DNA from: Parelaphostrongylus tenuis
Taxonomy: Eukaryota > Nematoda > Chromadorea > Rhabditida > Metastrongylidae
Reading direction: 5' to 3'
NCBI GenBank assembly: GCA_019055375.1
Contig: JAHQIW010000364.1
Span: 1-64,000 of the forward strand
Length of the DNA: 64,000 nucleotides
In this document: positions 14,331-24,725 of the stretch, one piece after another
How positions within the stretch are numbered: position 1 is the first letter of the stretch
How the letters are laid out: each line of letters starts with the position of its first letter
Notes under the pieces: generated by a model
Told to the model about the DNA's origin: nothing
What the model saw: the letters and a program-made list of their open reading frames with translations, nothing else
Databases searched by the model: none
Made by a program: the position numbers and the translations under genes

Positions 14331-14804
14331 CAAATTCACTTGACTCAAGCTATCGAATGACTAACTTACAATTCAGATTGTGGAACTAATGGAAACCATA
14401 GTCTTATTTGCAGTGTGAGATTTGTATAGCCTTGGTGAAACCACGTGCTTTCGACGAATCAATGTCGGGAACTTTTCCTTTAGCGTATCGTAGCAGTGAG
14501 GGTGTTTCCCGTGGAAATATTCTTGAGATATTTCCATGGATTTACAATGCTCGATACCGGATGAAACAAACATAAAATATGAAATTTTTGAGACTATTAA
14601 GGATCCTTTTCCTCAATCTAATGATGACAACATCATAACGCTCTCAAAAAGAGTAAAGCAAAGAATCTGCATGGAATACACGTATCCCATAGCTGTCGCC
14701 ACAGCTGGGTTCGATGGCGATATGTGCTTACTAGACCAAACCCTTTAGAGCTTGGTTGCTAATGGCTACGAAACATTATGTCGAAGAAGGAATGGCAACA
14801 TCGT

Positions 14805-14905
14805 GGTGGTTTGGATGGTGTAGTGGTAGCATGCGCCCTCACCATGTGTGAAACACGAGCTCGGCTCCCGCATTGGGTCAAATCGTTGCACATCACTCAA
14901 CATTC
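14805..14905 (+). repeat. tRNA-derived SINE head
   Basis: It contains GGTGTAGTGGTAGCATGCGC, an A-box/D-arm-like sequence, and 30 bases on GAGCTCGGCTCCCGC, a degenerate B box. The following ATCGTTGCACATCACTC is close to the body of the 41.6-kb SINE. The anticodon arm does not fold well, so it is a SINE head rather than a tRNA gene. Confidence 0.45.
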
Positions 14906-14909
14906 TCCC

Positions 14910-17650
14910 ATGTATATATATGGAACATAGTAAATGAACAGAGTCGTATAATTGGTAGTATGCTAAGAAAGGTATTGTCCCGAACGCAGCGATTGTTATT
15001 AGAGGACAAGAAGTATCAACGGCCGTTTAATACAAACGAGCAGCCCGGGTGAGATTGCTAATTGTCCAGAGTTCCACTGGATTGATTCGCCGCGTTCATG
15101 AAGACATACATCGAGAAAAGAAAAAACAATGGACAATTGCTTTAGTACAGTGTGGCTCTGAGGAAGGCGAAAGCGCCGAAACTTCAAGCAAATAAGGGTT
15201 TTTGGTAAAAAGATGTTCAGTCATTTTCAACTCTTTGGAAAAAAGGCCTTTTTCGCTTTTTTAGATTTTCAACAATCGTTCGATAGCCTAGTAATTCCAA
15301 TAGTTTACTTGCTTTTTCAAAAGGCCTACTTACTGCGTAGTGGGAGTGGAAATAGGATGCATTTCACACCTGGCATGTCGGCTGGAGCGTGTGAACGGCT
15401 ACATGGTTGGGATTTAGCATCAATCGCAAACAAACGGCACTGAGGTGGCTAAGGTATGTGGATGGCTTATTCACAGACTCTTAGTAACTTGATGACACGA
15501 ATTTACGTGATTCTGGGGCTAAGTCTGCTTTTGAAAGGGTCTTAATGAAACTCCGAGAGATCGAAGAGAATATTATGCTTTCTACCCTTACAATTTCGCC
15601 ATTTAAGCTTAAAAGCGACTGAAAACGAAAGCGCAAGTCTAAAGAATGATATAACAAAGCTTCTTCTACAATTCTGATAGGAAACGATGAGGAATCTACG
15701 AAGCGGGTGATAAGTTTAGAATAAATAACGAGAGTACGCGCGGCAATGTGCGCGTGGTGTAAAACTTCATTTTATTTTCACTGCTGCAGTGCACTGAAAA
15801 GACGTTTTTAGGAAACAGATACAATATTGAAGTCATCAGGAACTCATCTTTCGAACAAAAAGTCTGAGAGGAAAGCTCTGTCCTACAAAAAATGCGCGAA
15901 AACGCACTGAATGTGAAACCTTGCGCTGCAACAGAGCATTGAGAGGGCCTTCAGAAAAGTCGTGAAAGGTATTGAAATAGCGGGGATTTAAGCTGCCGAA
16001 AGGCTCTGAGTCTCTAAAAAAAAGTAGAAACTTTGTGCTTCCAGGAGATTGAAATATGAATATAGAGAACGGAAAGTACTGGTTTTCCAACTGTGATAGC
16101 TTAACATTGGATAAACACATGTTGATTGATTGCGTCATGATTGAAGGACAGTAGGTTTGTGAATGTGAATTCTAAGTGTAAAGCGACATGAAAGTTAGCC
16201 AGTCCTGCTGCAAGGTTTTGGAAAGGATAGGGCTGATTACATAATCATGTCGTGGTTCTTGAGATATTTGGAGGAGCTATCAAACTGGTTTGGAATTGTC
16301 TCTCACGTGAGAATTGACACTGCTGAATGACAATTCGAAGAGGTCGATAAAGGATCGACAAGGGTTTGGCACTCAGATATGCTTGAGAATTCATTTATGA
16401 ATGAGAAGAGGTCGAGCAGGTGTGCGGCGCAATTACCATGGAGTTCCGTTAGCAAAGGTCAGTTGTGATTGCGTAAGGTGTGTCATCCACATTGAGCAAT
16501 GGAAATTCCGCCGGCAATACAATCACGTGAAAGTAATCCTCCTCATGCAAGGTGATATTAGCGAGATTCGAAAATAAAATGATAGTTCTTTATACAAACG
16601 CATCGATGGCTTCTCAAACTGGGTCCAAAGTGCCATGATTGCGAAAAATTGAAATAGCCGCAAGAAAGCCATATGAAGAGCATTAAGTTTTGATTATTAT
16701 AAACCGTAGAAAAGCTGCTTATACGTAATTTCAACGTTTATTTACTGCCTATCATTGTTCCATGTTTAAATTTTGTTATTGAGGAATCAGAAAATGCTAT
16801 GGGACGTTAGATTCTTTGAGAACAGACTGAGTAATGACGTGTAGAATATCGCTTTCTTGTACTGTAATAACGTAAAATCATGTGATATTAATCAGGTATG
16901 ATTTTAAGTGCGTCTTCAAGGATGCTAAGACATGTGTAAAACTCGGAGCTTCAATAGAGCTTTGAGCTTGTGATTGCTCATTTAGGGTTTGCACGCGTTA
17001 TACTTATAATGCTCTTATTTTGCTTTTCTCTCGGTCATATCCCTACCGAGAATTTATTATTCGGATGAAGCACTGAGAGATATGGAAAACTTTCACAGCT
17101 ATTATCTTCATTCAGATTACGATCTCTGTATGTGGCGATATTCCATTTGCGAAACACCAATTAAGTGAATCGTCAGTGAATTGTTGGCCGCGTAAAGGGA
17201 GAGGAAAATGAGGGTCAAGGAGAGCAGCGCGTGCTTGCCCCCGTCTCTTTGCCACACTACATGCAGCCACTAATTTGAATAAAAGACACTGCAAATTACG
17301 TTTACATTACCAACGTTTGCAAACTGGGAAACAACGTTGGAAAATAAATAAGTTTAATCAAATTTTTCCTTTGAAGAGCAGAAGCATTGCGACATACGGG
17401 AGCTGTCGGAGACGTTCTCTCATAAAGAAGTGACCTTTACTGAACTGATGAATGGATATGCGTACCGTGCTTCATTGTGTCTATAAAACTAAAATTGCCT
17501 TTATGCAGCTTTCTTTTCTCTATATGATTTCTTCGTTTTTTAGCCACGTTTTACATCTTTAACTTTCAATACACCTAAGGCTGGTTTGATATTCCGATAC
17601 TTAACTGAGCGAATAGACTCTGCAGACCACTACTTCGAATAAGGTCGCTC
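14910..17650. other. No gene recognised
   Basis: Short ORFs only. A GAGGAAGGCGAAAGCGCCGAAAC motif at about 15160, echoed at about 31080, resembles sequence seen near retroelement ends but is too short to classify. Confidence 0.45.
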
Positions 17651-17659
17651 CAAAACTCT

Positions 17660-18225
17660 CGACGCTAGAGCAATAAACACCCAATTTACTAATCAGAAAT
17701 AACTTAAACTGCATGATTTTGGCATTGTTCAATTGCGTATTTTCCTGGGAACACTTTGGCATACAAGTTCCCTATACTTGCTATAATGTGGAACTATTCT
17801 GGACACAAAATAGTTTGCTAATCATGCACGGTTTGGCAAGTAGGAGAAAATGCTGGTGAAGCGGCATCCAAATTTAATGGAGTTTCCTGTTGACGGCTCG
17901 AGCGAAGGCCAATCCTTCCGAATGTTTTGTCCAGCTTTGAACTTTGTGAACCACTTCTCAGCTGTTCTTTCTGTTACAGTGTCATCGCCCAGAGTTCTGC
18001 TAATCTTGCGCAGCGCTTCACTAGCATTCTCCCCTACGCGCCATCGTGCATGTGTAGCAAGCTAATTTGTTACCAAGAGGACTCTATCTTGAAACTACCA
18101 TGGAAATATTGTATACCACAATGCTTGCAAGCAATTTAGTAATTGAACAATGCCAAAATCCTACAATTTTATTCATTTCTGGTCAAAAAATTTTGTGTTT
18201 ATTGATCTAGTGCCAAAACTCAAGT
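17660..18225. mobile_element. Foldback/MITE-like element, copy 1
   Basis: The left end has CTAGAGCAATAAACAC and the right end has its near-complement GTGTTTATTGATCTAG. Further in, ATTTTGGCATTGTTCAATT on the left pairs with AATTGAACAATGCCAAAAT on the right, so the arms form a long inverted repeat. A related copy lies at 20175-20706 and a diverged one at about 50150-50430. There is no coding capacity, so if it is a DNA transposon it is non-autonomous. Confidence 0.75.
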
Positions 18226-18844
18226 AACGGCCTAGTATATCAGTGCCTATGACAAATTCTTATTCCATGATCAAAAGATATATAGACATGCAAGAATTAA
18301 GCATTTAGTGCTGATCAGTTTCTCAGTAATACTTTGTGCATTCAAGATCGTAAAGCGTCATGGGGATGATTGATTGCATGCTCGACATATTTAATGGAGC
18401 CTATTTGTTTTATCATGTCAGTGTTTTTATCATAGCAGAGAACTAAACTTAGCTCTGCTTTTACATGGCTTTCAACTTTGAGAAAAAGTGAATCCTCTAC
18501 GTTAGGCGCTATCAGACATGTGAGCTTTTGAATGATTACTAATTGGTTGGTGAAAATGTTTCAAGAAAATGCTCGTAACTTTTCTGGGTGCCGGCCATTT
18601 TTTGTGTTTTGGGCTCATTTGGAAGTCCGTCTTCTCTTGCGTTGATTGATATATAATTTATCTACTAGTTTCAAGATGGAGTTAACAAGCGAGGAAATTA
18701 GGTTGTTGATGTTGCACGAATGGCTGTTGGGTTCAAATGCAGCGGTGACAAGTCAACGCATCAGCCTGGCTTAGGGCGAAGTTTATTATATCAGTTGTAA
18801 TTAGTTTGCATTATACTTTAATGTGATATATATTTGTGTATATT

Positions 18845-18850
18845 GTTATG

Positions 18851-18886
<36 letters not shown>
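18845..18886. repeat. (TA)n microsatellite
   Basis: Uninterrupted TA dinucleotide run. Confidence 0.9.
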
Positions 18887-18889
<3 letters not shown>

Positions 18890-19062
18890 TTTGTCTCTGT
18901 TTGGGTGTGATAGGTGCATAAAAAAATGTTTTACAAGCTTTTTCTCAGAACTTTTTCCGCAACCTGTCAACACTGTTATGAAAAGCTCTTATTCAGCAAG
19001 AGAACAGACTTAAAAGGATGTCTTCTTCTCATCTGAGTTCAACCTATGTAAATTTTGAATAG

Positions 19063-21478
19063 TTCATCCGGACTCTCTCTGAGATAGAATTCAGTAGACA
19101 CAAATTTTATTATTCTCGGTATCAATCAGTAAACTGGCGTTTTCTCGGTGAGCAAGCAAGGGTTTTCAAACTCAGTATCATTTCAAGAGAGTTAACGCTC
19201 TGGGAGATTTCGACTTCTTCAGTGCCGGCAATAGAAAGCAACGAGCCAAAGAGACGAGCGTTTTCTAAATATGTTCACACATTTTCAGTCTTATGTAGGC
19301 ATTATGAGGCTGGCCTCCATCAATAGATGGGAAATACAAATAAAGGCAAATGATCTGAAGAAGCTATTTTTTATACGACAAGACTTTAGGCTCCAGGTTT
19401 ACGTTATCTGCCACGATTATTGAACCACTTAACTGAATAGGATGAGTATCATATTGCATTAACTTCGTTTATTCTCCAAACGAGCAAAATTTACTTGAAC
19501 TATAAACTTGATAATCACATTTCTGATGTGAACCGGTTGTTGTAGATAAAAGTATACTTTAGAATCAACTACTTTGAAATGCCCTTGAAAACGTTCTTAG
19601 TCGTTTTTCGAAATCTAGTTACAAATTCGTCTCTGACATCAATCCGGCAGGCACGTGGACTTCGGCAGTTTGCCATGACTAGCCGCTTCTCGGCCACTCG
19701 CCCGCTATCATGGAAATTGAGCCCCGAAGAAAATGGTAAATTGTCGTGAGAAAAATCATGCTCAACACATAGATTCGATGCCTTGTGGTTGGTATGAGCA
19801 ACATGATACCTTCCTTGCGGCTGCTTATTGAAACCTCGACAAAAACATTCATATCTAGTCTTTGAGAGCACTTTCAGCCGTCTAGCCGTCTCTTGACGTC
19901 AGTTTACCAATCTTCTGCGATCAGTCCCCATGTTAGAGGGGCGAGTGGCTGAGTAACGGCACTGATGATGACGAAATCGCTGAAATTCGTGCTTGCTGAA
20001 TTGTCGCTTGCCTGCTGAATTGTCGCCATGGCTGAAACACCACATCTCGAAAAGACGTCTAGAAACATTCTCAAGGGCTATGTATAAATGTTTTTGTTTC
20101 AGTAAACAGTCGATTAAATAAGTTATCATCTTGAACTGCATAGTGACCACGATGATGATCGCTTGTTCCTTAATTTCAGCACTAGAGCAATAAACACCAA
20201 TCTATTGATCAGGAACAAATAAAATTGCATGATTTGAGCATTGTTCAGTTGCGCGTTTTTTTGTGAACAGTTTGGTATACAACTAGCTAAATGACGGAGC
20301 TATTTTGGGAACATGTGCTTGCTACTCATGCACTAACGGCGCGTACGGAAAAATGTTGGTGAAGCGACGCGCAAGACTGGCCCTTCCTGTAGAAGGCCCG
20401 AACACGATTGCTCCTCCAGACTGATCTCTCCAGTTTCAGCCTTCGCTAACCACTTCTCAGTCGTCCTTTCTGTGACTGTTATATTTCGTCAGGCCCCATT
20501 ATCTTGCTCGTCACTTCACTAGTATATTTCCCAACGCGCCATTCGCGCATGAATAGAAAGCGACTTTGTTCCCAAAGCAGCTCCATCTTAAAGCGAATTG
20601 CATATTACAGTGTTCGTAAAAAACGCGCAACTGAACGATACCAAAATCGTGCAATTTCAATCACTTCTGGTCTATTGTTCTAATGCCAAAACATATGAAA
20701 CGACCTAATAGAATCGCTATCGACATCTCTTAAGAATCTAAATATTTGAAAAAGTTTATCACATTTATTTTATCAGTCGTCTACTCCGTTTATTATAATT
20801 ATCTCATAGCCATTATTCATTTTTCTCACTTCTCAATTCTGTCTTCCACTTTCATGTCCAGAAACTTATCGATATCAGCTGTGTAAGAGGCCGAATCAGT
20901 GTGAACTTAAACAAAGCAGATTGTCTTTACTTTAACTACCGTATTCCATGAAAATTTTTCATTAGTGAACAGCAGCACTCCATGCAAAAAGTGATCGCTA
21001 CTCACGCAGGCATTTACACATGTTCCAATGAGCTTCGCGGACCGTAAGTTTTGTTTTGCCATTGTTTAACTCACCAGTTTCCTAACTTTTAATCAATATT
21101 TGTATCAATTTCCCTTTGTTTATATCATTTGGTAGTGACAAACAACTAAAGGCTTCACATTATCAAGTTTGTCTGATGCAAAATTATACCGCCTTCAAAG
21201 CTTGTTGCTCGTCTACACTATTCTGGCACTCTATGGAAGAGGTTTGTCTACTTTGACGTCTGTCTATCACTAACACTGCGCACCTACATTAGTGGAATAC
21301 TGTCTACCTGTGTGAGCTCCATATAAAAACAAATCACCGATGTCTTTATAAGCGGGGCTCAGAAGAAGAAGCGACCACTTGTGTGCCACAGTGCACCTCT
21401 AACCGCAGTGTTCCACATGCGGACGGCAGCGTATGCACCAATAAGCCCATGGAGAATGAAGAGTGCCTTTCTCACTGA
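19063..21478 (+). CDS. Candidate secreted/surface gene with Ig-like and Cys-rich exons (3' part, plus strand)
   Basis: I do not recognise the family with certainty. The best supported exons are 20966-21043, 21136-21241 and 21293-21478. Their phases agree (2 then 0), acceptors are TTTTTCATTAG, TTTGGTAG and CTACATTAG, donors are GTAAGT and GTTTGT, and the last intron is only 51 bp. The first encodes HAGIYTCSNEL, which resembles the Ig-domain strand-F signature (DxGxYxC). The last is rich in cysteine; its end (C-x6-P-x3-G-x2-C-x9-C) resembles the second half of a thrombospondin type 1 repeat, followed by TGA at 21476-21478. Two weaker upstream exons, 19063-19147 (with a VNW that could be Ig strand C) and 20862-20922, also join in phase. 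No signal peptide or start was found. Codon changes between the two copies show no clear purifying selection, so it may already be a pseudogene. Confidence 0.4.
20175..20706. mobile_element. Foldback/MITE-like element, copy 2
   Basis: Same family as 17660-18225: the left end begins CACTAGAGCAATAAACACC and the right end carries GGTCTATTGTTCTAATGCC. The inner arms ATTTGAGCATTGTTCAGTT and CAACTGAACGATACCAAAA are complementary with mismatches. It sits in copy 1 of the tandem duplication and has no equivalent at the matching place in copy 2. Confidence 0.7.
20826..20906 (-). pseudogene. Degenerate duplicate of the last S1 peptidase exon
   Basis: It aligns to the functional terminal exon at 24848-24937. 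The acceptor has changed from TTCAG/GTT to TTTAAGTT, which removes the CAG. Hydrophobic positions are replaced by Ser (VHTDSASYTADIDKF against VHTDLAFYTADIDEF in the working copy) and a TGG has become TGA, shortening the tail. No other peptidase exons are present in copy 1, so this is a relic of the duplication. A use as an alternative 3' exon is possible but unlikely. Confidence 0.8.
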
Positions 21479-21721
21479 ACAGTACTATTCTATCCGAGGA
21501 GCGAATCATATTTCTGTCGCAAACGATTAGTATGTTTCAGCGATAGATCGTCCCCAGAAGAGGCAATTTTTAAGAATAGGATGATGTAAATGATAAGGTT
21601 CTTGATATGATTTCTGATTCTTTCGAATATTTCTCATTGCTTGCGGACGAAGACATTCTCTATGCTGTGGCTTCACGACTCTTCCATGGAATGAATCTGA
21701 AAGTACTTTGGCCAATCACAT

Positions 21722-22016
21722 ATGATAAAAATACCAGCCAATGGAGTGTACAACACTCTGTGTTAGGCGAAAATTTCACTTGACATAGAGTGTAAAACGT
21801 TCGTCTTCGATGACTCTCTATAAGGAGTGGAAGGCTCCCAAGAGAACTGACTATGACAAGAACGAAAGACGACAGGTTCTGCCCGGCTGACGAGTCTGTA
21901 AGGACGAAACACGTGTATCGGGCTGTACAAGAGCCCTTACCATCACATGACAAGTTGGCTCAAATAATAATGGAAGGATCTGTTGAAATTTGAGCGTGGT
22001 CTAAACAACGCTAGAA
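21722..22016 (+). mobile_element. Hammerhead-ribozyme repeat, copy A
   Basis: It runs from AAAATACCAGCC to about AACGCTAGAAATAAAGGG and matches the 320-bp unit seen at 24221-24540 in reverse. It begins exactly where the similarity between the two tandem-duplication blocks ends. It carries a hammerhead motif (21881-21923) with an intact core. No reading frame is present. Confidence 0.75.
21881..21923 (+). ncRNA. Type I hammerhead ribozyme, core intact (copy A)
   Basis: In order: GCCCGG (stem I), CUGACGA (conserved CUGANGA core), GUC-loop-GAC (stem II with loop UGUAAG), GAAA, a short ACACGUGU stem III, the cleavage triplet GUA, then UCGGGC, which pairs with GCCCGG over six positions (one G-U). 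Cleavage is predicted between 21917 and 21918. The layout is that of schistosome-type minimal hammerheads with a very weak stem III. Confidence 0.85.
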
Positions 22017-22129
22017 ATAAAGGGAAAATAAGATTGATTCACACACGCGAGCATGAGCATTTCGGCTATTCTACGGTGTGGGGCACGCTACAATTGATTG
22101 AGTCCTGACGTGTAAGAGATGTGGGGTAC

Positions 22130-22430
22130 GATTTTTGTTATACAGTTACGAACTTTTTCTCTACTTCAAAACAAACTTCGGATAAAACAGATCACTCAGG
22201 CGCTACGAGATTTCCTCTACACGTTCATATGCTTTTCGTGTGTTTTATCGCTCGGTGAAATATGGGACCGCGGAGGGTGTAAAATATAATCTTAATTCAA
22301 TTTACATCATCATGAAAGGGCCTCCTTCATAGAGCGGTTAAGTGCCGCGATAGCTAAAGAGTTGTGCTTTCGAATAATTACTAACACTCCTATGAAAAGT
22401 TTTTGTCCAGCGGTTGAGGTCGTATATTCA
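22130..22430. repeat. Dispersed repeat (also at 53.08-53.34 kb)
   Basis: It shares blocks such as AGATTTCCTCTACACGTTCATATG and the end AATTACTAACACTCCTATGAAAA with 53080-53345; the end is also found in reverse at about 44985-45135. A GGTTAAGTGCCGCGATAGC segment suggests a tRNA-related head. No coding capacity is seen. Confidence 0.5.
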
Positions 22431-23075
22431 TTTGCCATTCTCTAACATATAAGAACCAAAACTTTTTCCGTTAAAGTACACCAAGTAGGTTTCTTTAGAA
22501 ACCAAGCATATCGCTGATTCTCCGTAAACTCAAGCTTATAAGAAATTACCTGAATTCGTGATGAAAAAAGTTTTGTTCAGTGAAAAATTTTCTGAAAAAT
22601 CAGAGATAAAAATGGCTCATCATTGTCCACAAAGGAAATAAAGATTGGAATTACTGCATCCACGAACATGACAGTGTTTGTACGGCTTCTCTAACCACTG
22701 ATTCCTGTTTAAAAACGGCATGTGCATATTATCTATGCTGTACATTATACATTATGCATCTATTGCCTGTGTTTGTAAGTTTTAGATAGTTTATCATGCT
22801 TCTATATGATATAAAACTCCGCAGACACAGTTTCTGTTATTTTTGGCATCAATCAGTAATCTGGTGTTTTCTCGTTGAGCAAACAGTAGTCTTAAAACAC
22901 AGCAATTTTTAAGCAGAATATACCTTTTGGAAGATTTCTGCTTTTCCAGGTCCTGTAGTGAACGGCAAGACAAAAACGAGTGCTTGCTAGTCAACTTAAC
23001 ACAATTCCTCACTTACGTAAGTCTTGTGCTGTTTGCCTGTATCAACAAATGGAAAATACAAATAAAGGTAAATGA

Positions 23076-23422
23076 TCCTTTCATTATTATTTGAGCCAAC
23101 ATGTTATGTGGTCTGGTAAGGGCTCTTGTACAGCCCGAGACACGTGTTTCGTCCTTACAGACCCATCAGCCGGGCGGAACCCGTCGTCTGTCGATCTTCT
23201 CATAGTCAGTTCTCTCGGGAGCGTTAAACTCCTTATAGAGAGTTGTCGACGACGTACGTTTCACACTCTATGTGAGGCGAAATTTTCACCTAACACAGAG
23301 TGTTTTCGCACTCGATTGCTAGCTGGCTGGTATTTTTATCATATTATACCTTTCCTTCGAGTCAAATAATAATGAAAGGATCTATTGAAATTTGAGCGTG
23401 GTCTTAATAAAGCATTCGAAGG
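23076..23422 (-). mobile_element. Hammerhead-ribozyme repeat composite, copy B, with 12-bp TSD
   Basis: The insert is bounded by the direct repeat AAAGGTAAATGA at 23064-23075 and 23423-23434. Copy 1 of the duplication has a single AAAGGCAAATGA at the corresponding position, like an unoccupied site. The insert consists of one minus-orientation unit joined to a short inverted piece (about 23360-23422), so its outer parts are complementary (CCTTTCATTATTATTTGAG against CTCAAATAATAATGAAAGG without the shared C). No ORF. Confidence 0.8.
23133..23175 (-). ncRNA. Hammerhead ribozyme, core mutated (copy B)
   Basis: On the minus strand the order is GCCCGG, CUGAUGG, GUC-loop-GAC, GAAA, ACACGUGU, GUC, UCGGGC. 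Stem I is intact but the last base of CUGAUGA is G instead of A, a position where the catalytic core is normally invariant. It is predicted to be inactive or severely impaired. Confidence 0.75.
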
Positions 23423-23884
23423 AAAGGTAAATGAGATAAAGAGGAAACTGATGAGATAAAAACCTAGGCTTTAAGTTTTTGTAATCCGCCACGATTATGA
23501 AAGTACTTAGCTGATTGGTATGAGTGTCAAATTGACATTCCTGTTGACTTAGTTTGCTCAACTCTAAAGGAGCGAAATTTATTTGGACGATAAACATGGA
23601 TTTTTGATGCGAACTGATTCTCTCAGATATATAGACACTTTTCAATCAACTGCTTTGAAATGTCTTTGCGAATGTTTTTAGCCGTCTTTTTAAGATTTAG
23701 ATACAAATTCATCTGTGGCAACAATTCTGCAGATATACCGGTTTGGGTGACTTTGCCATCATCACCTTTTTTCTCTTCCACGTCTCCTTATCATAAGGAT
23801 TGAGCGCAAGAAAAAATGGTAAATTGTCGTCAGGGAAAAATGATGCCTAGTAGTCAACCTAGAATCGAGCCCTGTGGTTGGAAT

Positions 23885-24165
23885 GAGCGACATGATAAAG
23901 GATAAAAGGATAAAGCTCTCGGCGTTGATCAATCCCTAAGGGATGCGCCATGCATTCGACTTCAATTTTTAACTTCGTTTGAGGTGATTGAATGCACATC
24001 TGGCCTTTACAATGACTCGCGGTGGCCTCCCGCTGAACCGAGTCAGTGCTACTTATCCTCCCAGACAAGTCTGAGACCTGTCTGGTACCAATTCACCGAC
24101 TCCGGAGGGATGGATGGCTTGGAGAGCCATGAGCGCGAGACCGAACCAGATCGAATAGAAATATT
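23885..24165 (-). mobile_element. SINE-A (tRNA-headed, about 300 bp), reverse copy
   Basis: It matches in reverse the full copy at 28325-28630, including the TTTATCCTTTATCAT tail, GCGTTGATCAATCCC, and the GGCCTCCCGCTGAACCGAG and GTCTGGTACCAATTCACCG blocks. The tRNA-like head is largely lost. It is inserted within copy 2 of the tandem duplication. Confidence 0.75.
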
Positions 24166-24200
24166 ACTGACCTTCACAAGCTTTCAAATATTCGAACAAG

Positions 24201-24214
24201 AATGTTACATTTAT
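24201..24214. repeat. Target-site duplication, left (14 bp)
   Basis: AATGTTACATTTAT, repeated exactly at 24786-24799 on the other side of the hammerhead composite. The right copy continues into sequence shared with copy 1 of the tandem duplication, which confirms that the composite is the inserted part. Confidence 0.85.
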
Positions 24215-24319
24215 ACCTTTCCTTCGAGTGCTTTATTAAGACCACGCTCAAATTTCAATAGATCCTTTCATTATTATTCGAGCCAACATGTCATGTGGTC
24301 TGGTAAAGGCTCTTGTACA

Positions 24320-24362
24320 GCCCGAGACACGTGTTTCGTCCTTACAGACTCATTAGCCGGGC
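24320..24362 (-). ncRNA. Hammerhead ribozyme, core mutated (copy C)
   Basis: Identical layout to copy D, but the core reads CUAAUGA instead of CUGAUGA, replacing the invariant G5 by A. Stems I, II and III and the GUC cleavage triplet are intact. Predicted inactive. Confidence 0.8.
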
Positions 24363-24682
24363 GGAGCCCGTCGTCTGTCAATCTTCTCATAGTCAGTTCT
24401 CTCGGGAGCGTCACACTCCTTATATATAGTTATCGACGACCTACGCTTTACACTCTTTGTCAGGTGAAACATTCACCTAACACTGAGTGTTTTCGCACTC
24501 GATTGCTAGCTGGCTGGTATTTTTAACATATTATACCTTTCCTTCGAGTGCTTTATTAAGACCACGCTCAAATTTCAATAGATCCTTTCATTATTATTTG
24601 AGCCAACATGTCATGTGGAGTATAAGGAGTGTGACGTTCCCGAGAGAACTGACTATGAAAAGATCGACAGACGACGGGTTCC

Positions 24683-24725
24683 GCCCGGCTGATGAGTCTG
24701 TAAGGACGAAACACGTGTCTCGGGC
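24683..24725 (+). ncRNA. Type I hammerhead ribozyme, consensus core (copy D)
   Basis: GCCCGG at 24683-24688, CUGAUGA at 24689-24695, stem II GUC/GAC closed by UGUAAG (24696-24707), GAAA at 24708-24711, stem III region ACACGUGU, cleavage triplet GUC at 24717-24719, and UCGGGC at 24720-24725 pairing with the first six bases. All conserved core bases are present. Cleavage is predicted after 24719. Stem III can form only about two pairs within one molecule, but its eight-base palindrome would allow a stable dimeric ribozyme. Confidence 0.9.

Larger units (their letters stand above)
19040..21721. repeat. Tandem segmental duplication, copy 1
   Basis: This block matches 22790-25800 in the same orientation. 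The left part (19040-19870) aligns to 22790-23060 plus 23440-23890 with roughly a fifth of bases changed in the stretch I compared. The right part (20757-21721) aligns to 24786-25800 much more closely, including about 249 bp (from about 21365) without a visible difference. A foldback element (20175-20706) is present only here, and the hammerhead insertions are present only in copy 2. It carries a degenerate copy of the peptidase's last exon and the open version of the plus-strand Ig/Cys-rich exons. Confidence 0.85.

Noticed and set aside
17850..18139. Plus-strand ORFs of about 70 codons
   Set aside because: They fall inside the foldback element, and equivalent frames are not preserved in its other copies.
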